Assembly (NCBI GenBank): GCA_038211455.1
Contig: JBBQVP010000001.1
Span: forward strand, 24,501 to 88,500
Source of the DNA: SZAS-79 sp038211455
Lineage (GTDB): Bacteria; Pseudomonadota; Gammaproteobacteria; Burkholderiales; SG8-39
Direction: 5' to 3'
Length of the DNA: 64,000 nt
Part shown: positions 51,062-60,175 of the stretch, piece by piece
Layout of the letters: each line of letters starts with the position of its first letter
Numbering within the stretch: position 1 is the first letter of the stretch
The notes under the pieces: generated by a model
Told to the model about the DNA's origin: nothing
The model's input: only the letters and a program-made list of their open reading frames with translations
Database searches by the model: none
Made by a program: the position numbers and the translations under genes

Positions 51062-51562
51062 ATGGATGACGCCGAACGCATCGTCGAACTCATACCCAGG
51101 TTGCGCCGCTATGCGCGGGCGCTCGTCGGGGATCGCGCGCGGGCGGACGACCTGGTACAGGACACCCTGGAGCGTGCCTGGAACAAGTTCCACCTATGGC
51201 GACCCGGTTCCGACCTTCGAGCCTGGCTCTTCACCGTCATGCATAACGTACACATCAACCAAATCCGCGCGACGCGCGACTTCGTGGAACTCGATGAAGA
51301 TGCCACCGAGATGGCCGTCGCGGGCGTACAGGGCGCGTCGCTGGAGATCCGGGATCTCGAGCGCGCGTTGCTGCTGCTGCCTGCCGAACAGCGCGAAGTC
51401 CTGCTGCTTGTCGGCCTCGAGGATATGAGTTACGCCGAGGTCGCGGGAGTACTTGAGATCCCGATCGGCACGGTGATGTCGCGCCTGTCGCGCGCGCGAG
51501 AGAAGTTGCGTGCACTGATGCTCGGTTTGCCGCCCGCGGCAAAACTGCAGGTGGTGAAGTGA
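51062..51562 (+). CDS. ECF-type RNA polymerase sigma factor
   Basis: A 166-residue sigma factor with only regions 2 and 4. Region 2 reads IPRLRRYARALVGDRARADDLVQDTLERAW and LRAWLFTVMHNVHIN; region 4 reads LLLPAEQREVLLLVGLEDMSYAEVAGVLEIPIGTVMSRLSRAREKLR with its HTH. The anti-sigma gene overlaps by 4 nt, the standard autoregulated pair. The start is uncertain: ATG 51062 has no ribosome site, and a TTG-initiated frame begins at 50936. Its target genes probably include msrPQ immediately downstream. Confidence 0.92.
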   Translation: MDDAERIVELIPRLRRYARALVGDRARADDLVQDTLERAWNKFHLWRPGSDLRAWLFTVMHNVHINQIRATRDFVELDEDATEMAVAGVQGASLEIRDLERALLLLPAEQREVLLLVGLEDMSYAEVAGVLEIPIGTVMSRLSRAREKLRALMLGLPPAAKLQVVK

Positions 51563-52362
51563 GTGAGACGACAAGCCCGGCAGTGGCGGAGGCCGAACTG
51601 ATGGCCTACGTCGATGGCCGCCTGCTCGAGACGCGGCGCGGCGAAGTCGAGGTCTGGCTTTCCGAACGGCCCGACGAGGCCGGGAGGATTGCGGCGTACC
51701 GGAGCCAGAACCACGAGTTGAGCGCGCTATTCGCTGCTGTGCTCGAAGAACCGGTGCCCGATGGTCTGCGGCAATTGCAGCGGGGCGCGGGTGTTCCTTC
51801 TGCGCGCTGGCGGGGGTACGCGATCGCGGCCGGATTTACTTTCGTCGGCCTGGGTGTCGGCGCGCTTGCTGGGTGGCAACTGCACGCTCTGAGATCGCCA
51901 CTTGCTTCGCCCGGGATCAGCATCGTGCGGAATGCAGCGGTGGCGCACGCAACCTATTCCCCCGAGGTGCGGCACCCGGTCGAAGTTGGCGCGGACCAAG
52001 AGGCCCACCTGGTGGCTTGGTTGTCCAAGCGTCTGGGCACGAGCCTGCGCGCGCCCAGGCTGGACGCAAGCGGTTTCAGCCTTGTCGGCGGGCGCCTGCT
52101 GCCGGGCGAGCCCAGACCCTTGGGCGGGCCGTCGCCGGTCGCCCAGTTCATGTACCAGACGCAGGATGGGCAGCGCCTGACGCTGTATGTGCGTACCGAG
52201 GCGGTCAACGACCAGACGGCTTTCCACTACGCCAAAGAGGGCAAGGTCGGTGTGTTCTACTGGATCGACCGGAACGTCGGCTACGCACTGTCCTCCGCCG
52301 ATCTCAACCGCGAGGCATTGCTCGCCGTGGCAAACCAGGTCTACAAGCAGCTCAATCCCTGA
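51559..52362 (+). CDS. Membrane anti-sigma factor
   Basis: A 267-residue single-pass membrane protein. The cytoplasmic N-terminus AEAELMAYVDGRLLETRRGEVEVWL matches anti-sigma domains that cover ECF sigma factors; a zinc HxxxCxxC motif is absent. One transmembrane helix (YAIAAGFTFVGLGVGALAGW, about residues 94-113) is followed by a periplasmic sensor domain containing VGGRLLPGEPRPLGGPSPV. It starts with GTG at 51559, overlapping the sigma gene by 4 nt. Confidence 0.88.
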   Translation: MSETTSPAVAEAELMAYVDGRLLETRRGEVEVWLSERPDEAGRIAAYRSQNHELSALFAAVLEEPVPDGLRQLQRGAGVPSARWRGYAIAAGFTFVGLGVGALAGWQLHALRSPLASPGISIVRNAAVAHATYSPEVRHPVEVGADQEAHLVAWLSKRLGTSLRAPRLDASGFSLVGGRLLPGEPRPLGGPSPVAQFMYQTQDGQRLTLYVRTEAVNDQTAFHYAKEGKVGVFYWIDRNVGYALSSADLNREALLAVANQVYKQLNP

Positions 52363-52395
52363 GCCGGCAGCGCTCGCGAAGCGCTCCCGCCGGGC

Positions 52396-52408
52396 GGAAC
52401 ATTTTTCG
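52396..52408 (+). promoter_or_regulatory. Possible ECF-sigma target motif upstream of msrP
   Basis: GGAACATTTTTCG in the 113-nt gap ahead of msrP. It starts with the GGAAC typical of ECF -35 elements and resembles the motif at 51003. Tentative; no clear -10. Confidence 0.35.
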
Positions 52409-52475
52409 TAAGCATCCCTGGCTCCCGGCGACCAATCGAGCGACCCGTGCGGGCCCATCCATCGGAGCACCATCC

Positions 52476-53462
52476 ATGCTGATCAGAACACCGTCCGACA
52501 TACCGGCATCCGAAATCACATCCAAGGATACCTACCTGCGTCGCCGCGAGTTCCTGAGGCAGGCCGCGGCACTCGGTGTCGCAGGGACCATGCTCCCTCT
52601 TGGCCCGGGCTCGGTGCAGGCGCAAACCGCCTCACCGGTCACCGAGCCGGGAAAACTCACAAAGCTGCCGGGCAAGCCATCCAGGCTCTCGGCTGCCGAA
52701 AAGTTGACCCCGTACAAGGACGTCGTCACCTACAACAACTACTACGAGTTCGGCACCGACAAGTCGCAGCCCGCCCAGTACGCGCACAAACTGAAGACGC
52801 GCCCCTGGTCGGTGGTGATCGATGGTGAGGTGAAGAACAGGCAGACGATCGGCATTGAGGACCTGCTCAAGCTCGCGCCGATGGAAGAACGCATCTACCG
52901 CATGCGCTGCGTCGAGGGCTGGTCGATGGTGATTCCGTGGGTCGGGTACTCGATGTCCGAACTGATCAAACGCGTGGAACCTACTTCCAAGGCGAAGTAC
53001 GTGGCATTCACCACAGCGGTGCAGCCTGAGAGCATGATCGGGCTGAGCCTACCGGTGCTCGAATGGCCGTACATCGAGGGATTGCGCATGGACGAGGCGA
53101 TGCATCCGCTCGCGATCCTGGGTTTTGGCCTGTATGGAGAAGTGCTGCCCGGTCAGAATGGCGCCCCGGTGCGCCTGGTGGTGCCGTGGAAGTACGGTTT
53201 CAAGAGCATCAAGTCGATCGTTCGGATCACGTTCACCGAGACCATGCCCAAGACCTCGTGGAATGTCGCGGCGGCAAGCGAGTACGGGTTCTACTCGAAC
53301 GTGAATCCCGAGGTCAGCCATCCGCGCTGGAGCCAGGCAACCGAGCGCCGCATCGGCGAAGACGGTTTTTTCACGCCGAAGAGAAAGACGCTGATGTTCA
53401 ATGGCTACGCCGACCAGGTTGCCGGACTGTATGCCGGCATGGATCTGAAGAAATTCTTCTGA
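52476..53462 (+). CDS. msrP: Protein-methionine-sulfoxide reductase catalytic subunit MsrP (YedY)
   Basis: Periplasmic molybdenum enzyme of 328 residues that reduces methionine sulfoxide in oxidised envelope proteins. A Tat signal peptide (RRREFLRQAAALGVAG, cut near AQA) lies at about residues 22-50. The molybdopterin-coordinating Cys is in YRMRCVEGWSMVIPWVG. The length and segments PWKYGFKSIKSIVRI and FYSNVNPEVSHPRWSQA match the family. The start at 52476 is the first ATG before the Tat motif. msrQ follows with a 1-nt overlap. Confidence 0.96.
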   Translation: MLIRTPSDIPASEITSKDTYLRRREFLRQAAALGVAGTMLPLGPGSVQAQTASPVTEPGKLTKLPGKPSRLSAAEKLTPYKDVVTYNNYYEFGTDKSQPAQYAHKLKTRPWSVVIDGEVKNRQTIGIEDLLKLAPMEERIYRMRCVEGWSMVIPWVGYSMSELIKRVEPTSKAKYVAFTTAVQPESMIGLSLPVLEWPYIEGLRMDEAMHPLAILGFGLYGEVLPGQNGAPVRLVVPWKYGFKSIKSIVRITFTETMPKTSWNVAAASEYGFYSNVNPEVSHPRWSQATERRIGEDGFFTPKRKTLMFNGYADQVAGLYAGMDLKKFF

Positions 53463-54103
53463 TGCCCTGGCAGCCCCGCGTCAGCCAACTCGGCTGGATA
53501 CGGGCGGGACTGTTCGCCCTGTGCCTGGTCCCGTTCGGGCATCTGGTTTACGGCGCGTTTTCCAACAGCCTCGGCGCCAATCCGATCGAGGCCATCACCC
53601 GGTCGACCGGCTGGTGGACGCTGTCTCTCCTCATGACGACACTCGCGATCACCCCGTTGCGCCGGTTTTCCGGGATGAACTGGCTGCTGCGTCTGCGGCG
53701 CATGCTGGGCCTGTACGCCTTTTTCTATGCGCTGGCTCACTTCACCACCTTCGTCTGGTTCGATCACTGGTTCGATCCCGCCGAAATCCTGATGGATGTG
53801 ATCAAGCGGCCGTTCATCACGGTCGGCTTCGGCGCATTCCTGCTCCTGCTGCCGCTGGCGGCCACCTCCAACAACGCCATGGTCAGGAAGCTCGGCCGCG
53901 ACTGGCAGCGCCTGCATCGCCTCGTCTACGTGATCGGCCTGCTTGGCGTTATTCACTACTGGTGGCTTGTGAAGCGCGACCTGACCGAGCCGGTGGCATT
54001 TGGGCTTGTGCTCGGGATGCTGCTGGGAGCAAGGCTCCTGCGACGTGGTCGAACAACGCCTTCCGCCGGTTCCCCGCGGGGTGAGCAGACCAATGCGCCG
54101 TGA
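53462..54103 (+). CDS. msrQ: Haem-binding membrane subunit MsrQ (YedZ)
   Basis: Inner-membrane b-haem protein of 213 residues that passes quinol electrons to MsrP. Six hydrophobic helices are visible, with His ligands in RRMLGLYAFFYALAHFTTFVWF and WQRLHRLVYVIGLLGVIHYWW. The motif GWWTLSLLMTTLAITPLRR is typical. The ATG overlaps the final A of the msrP TGA. The last 20 residues are polar and of low complexity. Confidence 0.95.
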   Translation: MPWQPRVSQLGWIRAGLFALCLVPFGHLVYGAFSNSLGANPIEAITRSTGWWTLSLLMTTLAITPLRRFSGMNWLLRLRRMLGLYAFFYALAHFTTFVWFDHWFDPAEILMDVIKRPFITVGFGAFLLLLPLAATSNNAMVRKLGRDWQRLHRLVYVIGLLGVIHYWWLVKRDLTEPVAFGLVLGMLLGARLLRRGRTTPSAGSPRGEQTNAP

Positions 54104-54181
54104 ACAGGATTTCCTTGATAACCGAAGGGCAAGCGTCCGCGGCAACCCGGATCCGCACGGTTCGGCCGGCCCTGCAGGGGG

Positions 54182-57100
54182 TCAATGACCCGGGTCGTGC
54201 GGGCTCTGTGGCCCGGCGGGGAAGGCGACCCCATGGCCGGGAACCACGAGTGTGGCGTCCGGGTCGGCTACGGCCGCGGTGGGCTGGTGACGACGGTTCA
54301 GCCACTCCTGCATGGCTTCGAAGTAAAGATAGATTACTGGCGTGATGTAGAGCGTTAGCAGCTGCGAGACGATCAGCCCTCCAACCACCGAAAGGCCGAG
54401 CGGCATGCGCGCTTCGCCGCCGGAGCCGATCGACAGCGCGATCGGCAGGCTGCCCATCAGGGCGGCCATGGTGGTCATCATGATCGGCCGGAAGCGCACC
54501 AGGCAAGCCTCGTAAATCGCGGCTTCTGCTGACTTTCCTTCCTTGCGTTGTGCCTCGATAGCGAAGTCGATCATCATGATCGCGTTCTTTTTCACGATCC
54601 CGATGAGCATGATCATGCCGACGAATGCATACATGTTGAGTTCGACCCCGAACGCCAGAAGGGTCACCAGCGCGCCCAGGGCTGCGGTAGGCAGGCCGGA
54701 GAGAATGGTGAGCGGGTGGATGAAGCTCTCGTACAGGATGCCGAGCACAAGGTAGATCACGACCACGGCAAGCACAAGGAGGATCCCCATCCCCTGCAGC
54801 GAAGACTGGAAGGCCTGCGCGGTACCCTGGAACGTCGTGTTGAGCGTGTTCGGGACCTGAAGTTCCTGCATTGCCTTGTTGACGTCCGCAATCGCCTGCG
54901 AAAGCGCCACCCCGGCGCGCAGGTCGAACGAGACTGTGACCGAGGGCAGCTGGCCGAGGTGGCTGACCGAGAGTGGCCCGACGCCGTAAGTCAGCCTGGC
55001 AAGAGAGCCGAGTGGAATCAGGGCGCCGTTGCTGGAGCGGATATAGAGCAGCGGCAACACCGAAGGGTCGGTCTGGTACTGCGGGTCGAGTTCGAGTATC
55101 ACCCAGTACTGGTTGGTTGCCGTGTAGATCGTCGAGACCTGTCGCGCGCCGTAGGCGTTGTTGAGCGCCATCTCGATCTGTTGCGCAGAAACGCCGAGCG
55201 CCGAGGCTTTCTCCCGGTCGATCTCGACGGTTACCTGCGGCCGCGTGATCTGAAGGTCGCTCGCCACGTCGGTGAGTGTCGGCAGGCTTTTCAACTTTGC
55301 CTCGATGCGCGGAACCCACGCGTAGAGCTGCTCGGTGCTCGCGCCCTGCACCACATACTGGTACGGGCTCTTGGTGAGCTGCCCGCCGATGCGGATCGAC
55401 GGAACGTTCTGCACGAAGGCCTTGATGCCGATGATTCCCTGCAGTTTCGGCCGCAGGCTGCGGACGATCTCGTCGGCAGATTTGCGCTTGTCCCGCGGCT
55501 TGAGCGTGATGGTCATGCGGCCCTGGTTCATCGACGGGCTGAAGCCGCTCGCGCCGACGAACGACATCAGCGCCTCGACGTTCGGGTCCTTGCGGATAAT
55601 GTCTGCGACCTTTCCCTGCAGTTCCGCCATGGCCTCGAAGGAGATGTCCTGCGGCGCTTCGGTGATGCAGAACAGCTGGCCGGAATCCTCGCTCGGCAAA
55701 AAGCCCTTGGGCATGTGCATGAACAGAAAGCCGGTCGCGACCACGACGCCGAAAAAGACGGCCATGACGGTGCGCCGGTAATCGAGCGCGAGTCGCAACG
55801 TCACATCGTATGCGTTCTTCAGTCCGTCGAATGCCCGCTCGATGCGGTTGTAGACCCAGCCGTGCTTCTGCTCGCGATGCGGCTTGAGGATGCGCGCGCA
55901 CATCATCGGGGTAAGCGTGAGCGAGACGAACCCCGAGATCAGCACAGCAACCATGATGACGACGGCAAATTCGTGCAGCAGGCGTCCGAGGATGCCGCCC
56001 ATGAAAAGCACCGGGATGAACACCGCAATCAGTGAGATCGTCATCGACACGATGGTGAAGGATATTTCCTTCGAGCCGTCGAGCGTGGCCTGCATCGGCG
56101 TCTTTCCCATCTCGAGGTGGCGGGTGATGTTCTCAAGCATCACGATCGCGTCATCGACCACGAAGCCGACCGCGAGGGTCAGCGCCATGAGCGAGATGTT
56201 ATCGACGCTGTAGCCGAACAGGTACATGAATGCGAAGGTGCCGACGATGGACATCGGCAACGCCAGGCTGGGAATGATGGTCGAGGAGACATTGCGCAGG
56301 AACAGGAAAATCACCATCACCACGAGCGCCAGCGACAGCATCAGGGTGAATTCGACCTCCTCGACGGAGGCGCGGATTGATACCGTCCGGTCGAACAGCA
56401 CATTGATGTCGATCGCCGGCGGCACCTCGGTTCGGATCGTCGGCAGCAGCTTCTTGACTGTCTCGACCACCTCGATCGTGTTGGTGCCGGGCTGGCGCTG
56501 GATCGCCAGCACGATGCCGCGCTTTTCCTTGAACCAGGCGGCGACCTTGTCGTCCTGAACGCCGTCTACGATCTTGCCCAGGTCGGAAAGCCGCACCGGG
56601 GAGCCGTTGCGGTAGGTCACGATGATCGGGCCGTACGCGGCTGCGTTGAAAAGCTGCCCGGTCGCCTGGACGGCGAACTGCCGGTCGCGTCCGTAGAGCG
56701 TGCCGGTCGGCAGGTTCACGTTGGCCTGGGCGACCGCCGCCTCCACTTCGTTGATGCCCACGCCCCGCGCAGCCATCGCGCTGGGATCGAGCTGCACGCG
56801 CACCGCGTACTTCTGCTGGCCGTACACCAGCACCTGCGCCACGCCCTTGATTGTCGAGATGCGCTGCGCGAGAAACGTCTCGGCGTACTCGTTCACCGTC
56901 GAGAGCGGCAGCGTGTCGGACGTGAGCGCGAGGTAGTAGACCGGGAAATCCGCCGGATTGACCTTGCGGAACGCGGGCGGAGCGGTCATGGTCGCCGGTA
57001 ACTGGCGCGCTGCGGAGGCGATCGCCGAATTCACATCCTGTGCGGCGGCATCGATGTCGCGGTCGAGCGCGAACTGGATCGTGATCCGGGAAATTCCCTG

Positions 57101-57355
57101 GCCGGATTCGGAGGTCATCGAGTCGATTCCGGCAATCGTCGAGAATTGCTTTTCCAGCACGGTTGCGACGGCCGATGCCATGGTTTCCGGGCTCGCCCCC
57201 GGCAGCGTGCCGGTCACCTGGATTGTCGGGAAATCAATGTTCGGCAGCGTAGACACCGGCAGCAGCCGGAACCCCGCGATCCCGAAAATCAGTATGCCGA
57301 TCATGATCAGAACGGTCATGACCGGGCGGCGGATGAAGATTTCTGAAAGGTTCAT
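54182..57355 (-). CDS. RND multidrug efflux transporter (HAE1, MdtB/MdtC type)
   Basis: A 1057-residue inner-membrane pump. It begins MNLSEIFIRRPVMTVLIMIGI and contains SESGQGISRITIQFALDRDIDAAAQDVNSA-type porter segments (split here across domains), plus the proton-relay helix region TLAVGFVVDDAIVMLENITRHLE with its Asp-Asp pair, and a second half ending QLLTLYITPVIYLYFE. It belongs to the MdtBC/MuxBC branch rather than AcrB, judging by the N-terminus. Substrates cannot be read. The adaptor gene ends 13 nt upstream; no outer-membrane factor gene is present. Confidence 0.94.
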   Translation of the reverse strand: MNLSEIFIRRPVMTVLIMIGILIFGIAGFRLLPVSTLPNIDFPTIQVTGTLPGASPETMASAVATVLEKQFSTIAGIDSMTSESGQGISRITIQFALDRDIDAAAQDVNSAIASAARQLPATMTAPPAFRKVNPADFPVYYLALTSDTLPLSTVNEYAETFLAQRISTIKGVAQVLVYGQQKYAVRVQLDPSAMAARGVGINEVEAAVAQANVNLPTGTLYGRDRQFAVQATGQLFNAAAYGPIIVTYRNGSPVRLSDLGKIVDGVQDDKVAAWFKEKRGIVLAIQRQPGTNTIEVVETVKKLLPTIRTEVPPAIDINVLFDRTVSIRASVEEVEFTLMLSLALVVMVIFLFLRNVSSTIIPSLALPMSIVGTFAFMYLFGYSVDNISLMALTLAVGFVVDDAIVMLENITRHLEMGKTPMQATLDGSKEISFTIVSMTISLIAVFIPVLFMGGILGRLLHEFAVVIMVAVLISGFVSLTLTPMMCARILKPHREQKHGWVYNRIERAFDGLKNAYDVTLRLALDYRRTVMAVFFGVVVATGFLFMHMPKGFLPSEDSGQLFCITEAPQDISFEAMAELQGKVADIIRKDPNVEALMSFVGASGFSPSMNQGRMTITLKPRDKRKSADEIVRSLRPKLQGIIGIKAFVQNVPSIRIGGQLTKSPYQYVVQGASTEQLYAWVPRIEAKLKSLPTLTDVASDLQITRPQVTVEIDREKASALGVSAQQIEMALNNAYGARQVSTIYTATNQYWVILELDPQYQTDPSVLPLLYIRSSNGALIPLGSLARLTYGVGPLSVSHLGQLPSVTVSFDLRAGVALSQAIADVNKAMQELQVPNTLNTTFQGTAQAFQSSLQGMGILLVLAVVVIYLVLGILYESFIHPLTILSGLPTAALGALVTLLAFGVELNMYAFVGMIMLIGIVKKNAIMMIDFAIEAQRKEGKSAEAAIYEACLVRFRPIMMTTMAALMGSLPIALSIGSGGEARMPLGLSVVGGLIVSQLLTLYITPVIYLYFEAMQEWLNRRHQPTAAVADPDATLVVPGHGVAFPAGPQSPHDPGH

Positions 57356-57368
57356 GCGCTGCCTCGGG

Positions 57369-58565
57369 TCAGGACGCCTCGGGGCGAATGACTACCCTCA
57401 CCCCGGGCACGATGCGCAACTGCCCGCGGGTTACCACCCTCTCGGCTTTCGCAAGCCCCTTTGCGATGACCGAATCGACACCTACGGTGCGCGCGACTGT
57501 CACTGGACGCACTTCGGTGCTCATGTCGGCTTTGACCACAAAGACGAACTGCCCCTTCGGGCCGGTCTGCACCGCGGTGGAGGGCACCAGCAGCGCATCG
57601 TCCTGCTCCTCCAGTCTCAGGCTGACGGTCATGAACTGTCCCGGCCAGAGCGCTCCGTCCTGGTTGTCGAAGCGCGCCTTCAGCTTGATCGTGCCGGTGG
57701 TCGCATCCACGCTGTTGTCGACGAAAGTCAGGACGCCGGAGGCGATCACCTTGCCCGCGCGATGATCGGAACTCGGTGGCGAAACGTCGACGGCAAGTGA
57801 TCCGTCGGCCATCTGGCGGCGGATCAGGGGCAGGCTCTGCTCAGGGACCGAAAACGTCGTGTAGATCGGCTTCACCTGGTTTACGACGACCAGGGGATTC
57901 GTGTCGTTGGCCTTCACCATGTTGCCGTTTTGCAGCAGGACCTTGCCGGCGTAGCCGTCGATCGGCGAGCGGATTGTGCTGTATTCAACGTTGAGCCTCG
58001 CGTTTTCGATCGAAGCCTGGCTCGCCTTTACCGCCGCTTCGGCCGTGTCCGCATTGGTGCGGATCTGCGCATAGGCTTCCTTGGAGACGAAGTTCTTCTG
58101 CAGCAACTCCAGGTAGCGGCGCTCCTGCGAACGGGCCTGGTCCCGCTGCGCAGAGTCGCGTGCGTGCGTTGCTTCAGTCTGGCGCAGCGTTGCCTCGAAG
58201 GGACGCGAATCGATGCGGAAAAGCACGTCGCCTTTCTTTACCGGCTTGCCTTCCTGGAAATTCACCGCGACGATTTGCCCGTCGACGCGCGCCTTGAGCG
58301 CCACCGTGGCGTAGGCTTCGACGTTGCCAATGGCCTGCAGGCGCAGCGGCACGCTTTTCTGCTGTACCTCGGCAATCGCGACGGGTACCGTGAGGTTCGG
58401 TTTCCCGCCTTTATTGCCTGGACCTTTATCCGGTTTCTGCTCTGATTTCTGTTCGCCGGCAATGAGGTCGGGCTTGAAATACCTGACCAGGCCGCCTGCG
58501 GCAAGCAGTACTACCAGGGTCGCAATGATGAGCGTGCGTTTGTTCGGTCGGCTTGTGGTGGCCAT
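57369..58565 (-). CDS. RND efflux periplasmic adaptor (MdtA/AcrA type)
   Basis: Membrane-fusion protein of 398 residues. An N-terminal membrane anchor (LIIATLVVLLAAGGLVRYF) precedes a lipoyl half (AIGNVEAYATVALKARVDGQIVAVNFQEGKPVKKGDVLFRID), a helical hairpin (about residues 125-190), the second lipoyl half (YSTIRSPIDGYAGKVLLQNGNMV) and beta-barrel domains. There is no lipobox. It is the first gene of a two-gene operon with the RND pump and lies 114 nt downstream of lysA. Confidence 0.93.
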   Translation of the reverse strand: MATTSRPNKRTLIIATLVVLLAAGGLVRYFKPDLIAGEQKSEQKPDKGPGNKGGKPNLTVPVAIAEVQQKSVPLRLQAIGNVEAYATVALKARVDGQIVAVNFQEGKPVKKGDVLFRIDSRPFEATLRQTEATHARDSAQRDQARSQERRYLELLQKNFVSKEAYAQIRTNADTAEAAVKASQASIENARLNVEYSTIRSPIDGYAGKVLLQNGNMVKANDTNPLVVVNQVKPIYTTFSVPEQSLPLIRRQMADGSLAVDVSPPSSDHRAGKVIASGVLTFVDNSVDATTGTIKLKARFDNQDGALWPGQFMTVSLRLEEQDDALLVPSTAVQTGPKGQFVFVVKADMSTEVRPVTVARTVGVDSVIAKGLAKAERVVTRGQLRIVPGVRVVIRPEAS

Positions 58566-58679
58566 TGCGATTTTGTATAAGAGAGCGCTTCGAAAAGTTG
58601 TTTGCTTCGCGTTCCCTCAGGGTACTGGCACGGGATTGTATGCCGAGAGCCGGTTGGCCCCGCGCAAAGCGACGAAAAT

Positions 58680-59921
58680 CTACGGCAAAAGCCGTTCTTT
58701 TGCAAAGAGATCCGCAACAGATTCACGCTCTCTTACAAGCAAGTCAGACGAGCCTTCGACAAGTACTTCTGCGGCCCGCGGCCTGGAGTTGTAATTTGAA
58801 CTCATGGTCATCGCATAGGCTCCCGCCGACATGACCGCGAGAAGGTCTCCGGCAGCGGCCGACAGCCGGCGGTCCTGTGCGAGAAAATCCCCCGTCTCGC
58901 ACACCGGCCCAACCACGTCGTACAACTCGCCCTCTGTCGTGGGTTTCGCCACCGGCCGCACCTCGTGCCAGGCCTTGTAGAGCGCGGGGCGGATGAGGTC
59001 GTTCATCGCCGCGTCTACTATCAGGAAGTTTTTGGTTTCACCGGGCTTGACGTACTCGATCCGGGTCAGCAGCACGCCCGCATTGCCCACCAGCGAGCGG
59101 CCTGGATCGACGATCAGTGTTTCCTTGCGGCCAGCAAACATTCCGAGCGCCCCGTCGAGGAAGGCAGCGATCGGCTCGGGCGTTTCATCTTTGTAGCGGA
59201 TGCCGATCCCGCCGCCCAGATCGATGTGCTCCAGGGAGATACCGGCGTTGTCGAGCCGCTGGACCAGCGCCAGCATGCGTTCTGCCGCGGCGGCAAAGGG
59301 AGAAGAACTGGTGAGCTGCGAGCCGATGTGGCAGCCGACGCCAACGACCCGGACATGCCGCCGGGAAGCCGCCAGCCGGCAGAGCGACTCCGCCTCCGCG
59401 TAGGCCACACCAAACTTGTTCTGTTTCAGCCCCGTGGAAATATACGGGTGCGTTCTTGCATCCACGTCCGGATTGACCCTGAACGCCACCGGCGCGACGA
59501 CTCCGAGACGGGAGGCAACCGCGTCGACGCGGTCGAGTTCCGTCCCGGACTCGAGGTTCAGGCAGAGGATTCCCGCCTCGAGCGCCCGACAGATTTCAGA
59601 TTCGGTCTTGCCTACACCGGAAAACACGATCTTGTGCGGGTCTCCGCCGGCCGCTATGACCCGTTCGAGTTCCCCGCCGGAAACGATATCGAAGCCCGCG
59701 CCGAGGCGGGCCAGAACGCCTAGGACGGCGAGGTTGGAGTTGGCCTTGACCGAATACGCAATCAGCGAGGGGCGCCCGGCGAGCGCCTGTGCATACTCGC
59801 GGTAGGCGGCCTCAATCGCGCCGCGCGAATAGACGTAGCACGGCGTACCGAAGCGCCGCGCAATCGCGTCCAGCGGGACGTCCTCGGCATGCAGGATGCC
59901 GTTACGGTATTCGAAGCCCAT
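58680..59921 (-). CDS. lysA: Diaminopimelate decarboxylase
   Basis: PLP enzyme of 413 residues that makes lysine from meso-diaminopimelate. The PLP lysine is in LIAYSVKANSNLAVL near residue 58, the glycine loop is in DLGGGIGIRYKDE, and CETGDFLA with the substrate Cys lies near residue 340. The fold-III alanine racemase-like barrel and C-terminal sheet are complete. The lptM-like lipoprotein gene ends 28 nt upstream, and the two are transcribed together. Confidence 0.96.
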   Translation of the reverse strand: MGFEYRNGILHAEDVPLDAIARRFGTPCYVYSRGAIEAAYREYAQALAGRPSLIAYSVKANSNLAVLGVLARLGAGFDIVSGGELERVIAAGGDPHKIVFSGVGKTESEICRALEAGILCLNLESGTELDRVDAVASRLGVVAPVAFRVNPDVDARTHPYISTGLKQNKFGVAYAEAESLCRLAASRRHVRVVGVGCHIGSQLTSSSPFAAAAERMLALVQRLDNAGISLEHIDLGGGIGIRYKDETPEPIAAFLDGALGMFAGRKETLIVDPGRSLVGNAGVLLTRIEYVKPGETKNFLIVDAAMNDLIRPALYKAWHEVRPVAKPTTEGELYDVVGPVCETGDFLAQDRRLSAAAGDLLAVMSAGAYAMTMSSNYNSRPRAAEVLVEGSSDLLVRERESVADLFAKERLLP

Positions 59922-59949
59922 CGGTTGGGTAGCCTGCGTGCGGCGGAAC

Positions 59950-60129
59950 TCAGTTCCCTCCGGCCGGGTCGGACTGATCAGCGGGATAGGGAACCGGTTT
60001 CGGCACGGGGGGTTTGGGAACCTTGAGGCCCGGGGGCGGCGAGTCGCGCAGGTAGAGCGCGCCCTTCTGCCCGCAGGCGCTTAGTGACGCGAACGAAAGC
60101 GCCGCTACAAGTACAATGAATAACCGCAT
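59950..60129 (-). CDS. lptM: LptM-like small lipoprotein (YifL)
   Basis: A 59-residue lipoprotein. The signal MRLFIVLVAALSFASLSAC ends in a lipobox with Cys at about residue 19, followed by GQKGALYLRDSPPPG, the conserved LptM segment. LptM mimics lipopolysaccharide and assists oxidative maturation of LptD in E. coli. The tail is proline-rich (KVPKPPVPKPVPYP). Position upstream of lysA is the standard lptM-lysA arrangement. The start at 60129 is set by the signal peptide. Confidence 0.88.
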   Translation of the reverse strand: MRLFIVLVAALSFASLSACGQKGALYLRDSPPPGLKVPKPPVPKPVPYPADQSDPAGGN

Positions 60130-60175
60130 ATGTGAGCGTAAAATCATGATGCTAGCATGAAGGCATAGAGAGCTC

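Noticed and set aside
54548..56035. Long + strand open frame of about 495 codons opposite the RND pump gene
   Set aside because: It is antisense to a complete RND transporter with full family signatures; such frames arise from GC-rich codon bias. Its translation is rich in Arg, His and Asp with no recognisable domain.
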